64,000 nucleotides of DNA, from NCBI GenBank assembly GCA_038325765.1, contig JBBQJI010000016.1, positions 1 through 64,000 on the forward strand. The letters are read 5' to 3'. The position numbers and the translations under genes are program-made. The notes under the pieces are model-generated. The model saw only the letters and a program-made list of their open reading frames with translations. It did not search any database and was not told the origin of the DNA. Origin of the DNA: Xiheibacterium sp038325765 (GTDB lineage: Bacteria > Myxococcota_A > Polyangia > Nannocystales > Nannocystaceae). The number at the start of each line of letters is the position of its first letter. Position 1 is the stretch's first letter. Positions 60,563 to 64,000 of this stretch are shown here, in pieces.

Positions 60563-61165
60563 TCGGCGACACGCCCGAGGCCCGGTTGTCGCGCGAAGAT
60601 CGGACCTGGTCCGAGATCGTCGCCGTGTTCGCCGAGGCCGCGCGGGGGCTCGTGGCCGTCCACGCCGCCGGCCTCGTGCACCGCGACTTCGAACCCGGCG
60701 ACATGATCGTGCGCGACGACGGCACGGTGCGGGTCCTCGATTTCGGCCTCGCGGCGCAGATCGGTGACGCCGAGGCGGCGCGGCCCCTCGACGCCGGCCG
60801 ACGGCCGCACCGACCGTTTCGCCGACATGGTGGCGCTCGTCCACGCGCTCGAGGCCACGCGCACACCGCTGGGCGCGCCGGGCACCGGCGGTTGGCGACG
60901 CTTCGTGTTGGGGATGATCGTCGGCGGTGCCGCGCTCGCGACCGCGCTCGGTGTGTGGTTCGCGACGGCGCAGGAGCCGGCGCCGCTGCCATCACCCGAA
61001 GCGCCGCCTGGGCTCGCGCCGGCCGCCCTGGTCGCACGCGCCGAGCGAAACCGCTGCCGTCGCCCCTGGGCGTCCGGCGGCGCAGGCAGGGCCTGCCGAG
61101 CCGGCGGCCGCTGGTGGGGCCGCGGCTCCGACGCTCCACGAGGCCACCGACCCGGCGCCGGGGTG
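60559..61165 (+). pseudogene. Ser/Thr protein kinase relic (truncated, frameshifted)
   Basis: A GTG at 60559 opens a frame with ARGLVAVHAAGLVHRDFEPG then DMIVRDDGTVRVLDFGLAAQ, the catalytic loop and DFG of a protein kinase, but the lysine of HRDxKP is Glu and the entire ATP-binding N-lobe is missing. Right after DFG the sequence jumps in another frame (+1) to FADMVALVHALEATRT and a membrane helix (FVLGMIVGGAALATALGVWF), which normally lie 120 or more residues further on. So the 5' lobe, the C-lobe middle and the frame are lost. No stop ends the first frame within the relic. Confidence 0.6.
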
Positions 61166-61173
61166 AACTCGAA

Positions 61174-61545
61174 TCAGAGCAGGTGGGCGATCTGGCCGTC
61201 GGTGCGCGAACGCTCGATCTCCGAGAGCAGCGCGGACTGGATGTGATCCTCGGTGCGATCATCGACGTGCATGAATTCGACACCGAGTTCCACGCCGCGC
61301 TCACCGGTGGCGCAGTCGACGATCTCGGCGGCGATCCGCACTTCGGGATACAGCGGGAGCCGCAGGAGCACATGGACGCGCGTGCCCGCGGACAGGGCCT
61401 GGCGCCCGTGCAGCGTGGCGCCGCCGACCGAGAGGTTGCTGACGGTGTAGTCGAAGACGCCGCGGGAGGTGCTCAGCAGCGCATCGGTGGGACTGAGCGT
61501 GCGGGGGTGGCGTCGGGGGGCTCGAAGCGTCGTGTCGACCTGCAT
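61174..61545 (-). CDS. PilZ domain protein
   Basis: 123 residues from the ATG at 61545, preceded by AGGAG. PilZ fold: a basic PRRHPRTL stretch near the start (the R-rich switch), the NLSVGGATLHG motif matching D/NxSxxG, then ALSAGTRVHVLLRLPLYPEV and GVELGVEFMHV. PilZ domains bind cyclic di-GMP; the N-terminal RxxxR is approximate, so binding is likely but not assured. A longer start at 61602 exists. Leader of about 60 nt with a TACCGT hexamer upstream. Confidence 0.82.
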   Translation of the reverse strand: MQVDTTLRAPRRHPRTLSPTDALLSTSRGVFDYTVSNLSVGGATLHGRQALSAGTRVHVLLRLPLYPEVRIAAEIVDCATGERGVELGVEFMHVDDRTEDHIQSALLSEIERSRTDGQIAHLL

Positions 61546-61778
61546 GACATCGTTCTCCTGTGCGCGTGGATGCGCGTGTGTTCGAAGAGGGGCGAAGTCC
61601 AATGGGCGATCAAACCAACGGTATCCGGACAGCCTAGCGCCGCATCGCGAGGTCGGGTACCGAAAATCGTGCGTCCGCGATCAGGTTTCGACGCAGGCTC
61701 CGACGCGCGCGGGGCTTTGCACGACACGTGCCCATCGCGTGATCCCGATCGGGACCGCGATGAACCGTGTTTCGGCGG

Positions 61779-62951
61779 TCAGCCCAAGCGCGAGGCGTAG
61801 TCGGCGTAGCCGAAGCGGCGGTGCACTTGCAGGCGACGCGCCAATGGATCCCAGGTCGCGATCGACGGCGTCCGAACGCCGTTGAACGTGGTCGTCTTGA
61901 CCATCGTGTACTGGGCCATGTCGCGGAACACCAAGGTGTCGCCGACTTGCAGCGGCCTGTCGAACGAGTAGTCGCCGATGACGTCGCCTGCGAGGCAGCT
62001 CATCCCACCCAGGCGGTAGGTGTGGCCCAGCTCCCCCGGCGCGCCGGCGCCCACGATCTGCGGCCGGTAGGGCATCTCGAGCACGTCCGGCATGTGGGCG
62101 GTCGCCGAGGTGTCGAGGATGGCGACGTCCATCCCGTTGTGGACGAGGTCGAGGACGCGGGCGACGAGCACCCCGGTGCCCAGGGCGATCGCCTCGCCGG
62201 GCTCGAGGTAGACGTCGACGTTCCACCGCTCGCGGAACGCCCGTACGATCGCGATCAAGCCCTCGACGTCGTAGTCGGGTCGGGTGATGTGGTGCCCACC
62301 GCCCAGGTTGATCCACTTCATCTGACCGATGAAGTCGCCGAAGCTGGCCTCGAACGCGGCGAGGGTGCGCCCCAGGGCGTCGGCTCCGAGCTCGCACAGG
62401 GTGTGGAAGTGCAGGCCCGCGATGCCGTCCAGCAGCTCGGGGCGGAACTGCCCGCGCGTCACCCCCAGCCGCGAGCACGGCCCGCACGGATCGTACAGCT
62501 CGACCTCGACCTCGCGGTGCTCGGGGTTGACGCGGATGCCGAACTCGACGGCGCGACCGCCCGCAGCGAGGTGCCGGGCGTAGCGCGGTCCGAGCCGCTG
62601 CCACTGCGAGAACGAGTTGAAGACCACGTGGTCGCACAACCCGAGCAGCTCGTCGAAGTCGGCGTCGGAATAGGCCGGGGCGCAGGCATGGACCTCGCCG
62701 CCGAAGTGGGCGCGGCCCAGGCGTGCCTCGTGGGTGGAACTCGAGGTGACGCCCGGCAGCGACTGCCGCACCAGCCCGAAGGTGGGGAACGCGGCGAACC
62801 CCTTGAGCGCCAGCAGGATCTTGCAGCCGGCCTCGTCCTGCACCCGGCGAAGGACCGCGAGGTTGTCGGCCAGGGCGCCGAGATCGATCACGAAGCAGGG
62901 CGTCTCGATGGCGTCGAGAGGCAGGTCGGGGACGCGGTCGGATACGAACAC
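61779..62951 (-). CDS. nspC: Carboxynorspermidine decarboxylase
   Basis: 390-residue PLP enzyme of the alanine-racemase-fold group, decarboxylating carboxynorspermidine/carboxyspermidine. Motifs: ETPCFVIDLGALADNLAVLR, PLP lysine in LLALKGFAAFPTF, LHFHTLCELGADAL, WINLGGGHHITRPDYDVEGL (phosphate site), YLEPGEAIALGTGVLV and GMSCLAGDVIGDYSF (catalytic Cys block). GTG start 4 bp after the dehydrogenase stop, so the pair is an operon. Confidence 0.95.
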   Translation of the reverse strand: MFVSDRVPDLPLDAIETPCFVIDLGALADNLAVLRRVQDEAGCKILLALKGFAAFPTFGLVRQSLPGVTSSSTHEARLGRAHFGGEVHACAPAYSDADFDELLGLCDHVVFNSFSQWQRLGPRYARHLAAGGRAVEFGIRVNPEHREVEVELYDPCGPCSRLGVTRGQFRPELLDGIAGLHFHTLCELGADALGRTLAAFEASFGDFIGQMKWINLGGGHHITRPDYDVEGLIAIVRAFRERWNVDVYLEPGEAIALGTGVLVARVLDLVHNGMDVAILDTSATAHMPDVLEMPYRPQIVGAGAPGELGHTYRLGGMSCLAGDVIGDYSFDRPLQVGDTLVFRDMAQYTMVKTTTFNGVRTPSIATWDPLARRLQVHRRFGYADYASRLG

Positions 62952-62955
62952 CGGC

Positions 62956-64000
62956 TCACATCTCCTGGACGTGCCACGGCAGGCCAGACTCGGCGAGTCG
63001 ATCGAGGAACGGCACCGAGTCGAGCTGTTCCATGTGCCACACGCCGGGGCGACGCCATTTGCCGGTGACGATCATCTCGGCGCCGACCGCCGCCGGCACG
63101 CCGGTGGTGTACGAGACCGCCTGCGCCCGGACCTCTTTCCACGTCTGCTCGTGATCGCAGACATTGTAGATGAAGACCTTACGGGCCTTGCCATCCTTCT
63201 TGCCCTCGATGATGCAGCCGATCGACGTCTTGCCGGTGTAGTTCTCGGCCAAGCTGGAGGGGTCGGGCAGCAGCGCCTTGAGGAACTGGATCGGCACGAT
63301 CTTCTGGCCTTGGAACTCGATCGGATCGATCCGCGTCATGCCGACGTTCTGCAGCACCCGCAGATGGGTGAGGTACTCGTCGCCGAACGTCATCCAGAAG
63401 CGGATGCGCTGCAGCCCCGGCAGGTGGTGCACCAGGGACTCGAGCTCCTCGTGATAGATGAGATAGGCCTTCTTGGGCCCGACGCCGGGGAAGTCGACGA
63501 CCTCGCTCACTGACATCGCGTCGATCTCCTTCCACTCGCCCTTCTCCCAGTACTTACCCCGCGCGGTGACCTCGCGGATGTTGATCTCCGGGTTGAAGTT
63601 CGTGGCGAACGGATGGCCGTGACTGCCGGCGTTGCAGTCGACGATGTCGACGGTCTCGATGGTGTCGAACAGGTGATCACGTGCGTAGGCGCAGAACACG
63701 TTGGTGACGCCCGGATCGAAGCCCGAGCCCAGCAGGGCCATGAGCCCGGCCTCCTCGAAGCGCTCGCGGTAGGCCCACTGCCACTTGTATTCGAACTTCG
63801 CGACGTCGGGCGGCTCGTAGTTCGCGGTGTCGAGGTAGTCGACGCCGGCCTCGAGGCACGCGTCCATCAGTGGGAGATCCTGGTACGGCAGGGCGACGTT
63901 CACCACCAGCGCAGGCTGCAGCTCGCGGATCAGCGCGGCGCTCTGGGCGACGTCGTCGGCGTCGAGTTGCGCGGTGGTGATCGTGCGCCCGTGGAGTTCG
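62956..64000 (-). CDS. Carboxynorspermidine dehydrogenase (saccharopine-dehydrogenase family), 5' end outside window
   Basis: At least 347 residues, open to the window edge on the minus strand. Motifs of the Lys1/CANSDH family: LVVNVALPYQDLPLMDACLE, GVDYLDTANYEPP, LLGSGFDPGVTNVFCAYARD, DIVDCNAGSHGHPFATNFNP, and C-terminal ENYTGKTSIGCIIEGKKDGK. It condenses aspartate semialdehyde with a diamine. The N-terminal NAD(P) Rossmann motif lies outside the window. Directly upstream of nspC in the same operon, which decides the substrate class. Confidence 0.93.
   Translation of the reverse strand, partial: ELHGRTITTAQLDADDVAQSAALIRELQPALVVNVALPYQDLPLMDACLEAGVDYLDTANYEPPDVAKFEYKWQWAYRERFEEAGLMALLGSGFDPGVTNVFCAYARDHLFDTIETVDIVDCNAGSHGHPFATNFNPEINIREVTARGKYWEKGEWKEIDAMSVSEVVDFPGVGPKKAYLIYHEELESLVHHLPGLQRIRFWMTFGDEYLTHLRVLQNVGMTRIDPIEFQGQKIVPIQFLKALLPDPSSLAENYTGKTSIGCIIEGKKDGKARKVFIYNVCDHEQTWKEVRAQAVSYTTGVPAAVGAEMIVTGKWRRPGVWHMEQLDSVPFLDRLAESGLPWHVQEM

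Overview
The window is GC-rich, gene-dense bacterial chromosome with short intergenic gaps and no rRNA, tRNA, insertion sequence, phage or CRISPR array that I can see. Several features together suggest a myxobacterium (Myxococcota), most likely near Nannocystaceae. These are a Ser/Thr-kinase/ATPase signalling protein, a DUF4388-type regulator, many lipoproteins with Thr/Asp/Gly-rich linkers and Cys-rich domains, an RCC1-repeat lipoprotein, a polar GT-C glycosyltransferase and norspermidine-type polyamine genes. The lineage call is inference from gene content.

Region 1 (1-17.8 kb) is the fused str/S10/spc/alpha supercluster: fusA (3' end only), tuf, rpsJ, rplD, rplW, rplB, rpsS, rplV, rpsC, rplP, rpmC, rpsQ, rplN, rplX, rplE, rpsH, rplF, rplR, rpsE, rpmD, rplO, secY, adk, an antisense sigma-70-family gene, infA, rpmJ, rpsM, rpsK, rpsD, rpoA, rplQ. 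rplC (L3), rpsN (S14) and map are absent from their usual slots. A strong terminator splits rplO from secY, and a 9 x 22-bp tandem repeat fills the secY-adk gap.

Region 2 (17.9-26.2 kb) is the most unusual part. Directly after rplQ lies a tightly overlapping set of four very divergent membrane proteins that read as FliO, FliP/SctR, FliQ/SctS and FliR/SctT. After four envelope genes (a propeller lipoprotein, a second lipoprotein, a Pro/Ala-rich putative outer-membrane protein and a 14-repeat RCC1 lipoprotein) comes an FlhB/SctU-like membrane domain that ends exactly where the autocleavage domain should begin. This looks like a reduced type III export gate, with FlhA/SctV and the ATPase not in the window.

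Region 3 (26.2-36.3 kb) holds priA, a receiver/DUF4388/J-like regulator, fmt, a lone SUKH-like protein, a small helical protein, a degenerate M23 (LytM) membrane protein, a tRNA-dihydrouridine synthase and a DUF3105 lipoprotein. Region 4 (36.5-49.5 kb) holds a kinase-AAA-TPR signalling giant followed by an acetoacetate-decarboxylase-like/FAD oxidoreductase fusion, a RelA-type ppGpp synthetase, recN with a histone-H1-like tail, nadK and a response regulator. Region 5 (49.6-64 kb) holds rplM-rpsI, a Cys-rich lipoprotein, a di-heme cytochrome c peroxidase, a GT39-like glycosyltransferase with a secreted partner, a small proofreading-dead family A DNA polymerase, a ceramide-glucosyltransferase-like GT21 whose 3' end runs into an 11 x 13-bp minisatellite, a metallophosphoesterase, a kinase relic, a PilZ protein, and the carboxynorspermidine decarboxylase/dehydrogenase pair (the latter cut by the window end).

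Two genome-wide habits recur. Short tandem repeats (22, 16, 13 and 10 bp units) sit in intergenic gaps. A TAnnnT hexamer sits 6-10 nt upstream of many first-gene start codons, which suggests frequent leaderless transcripts.
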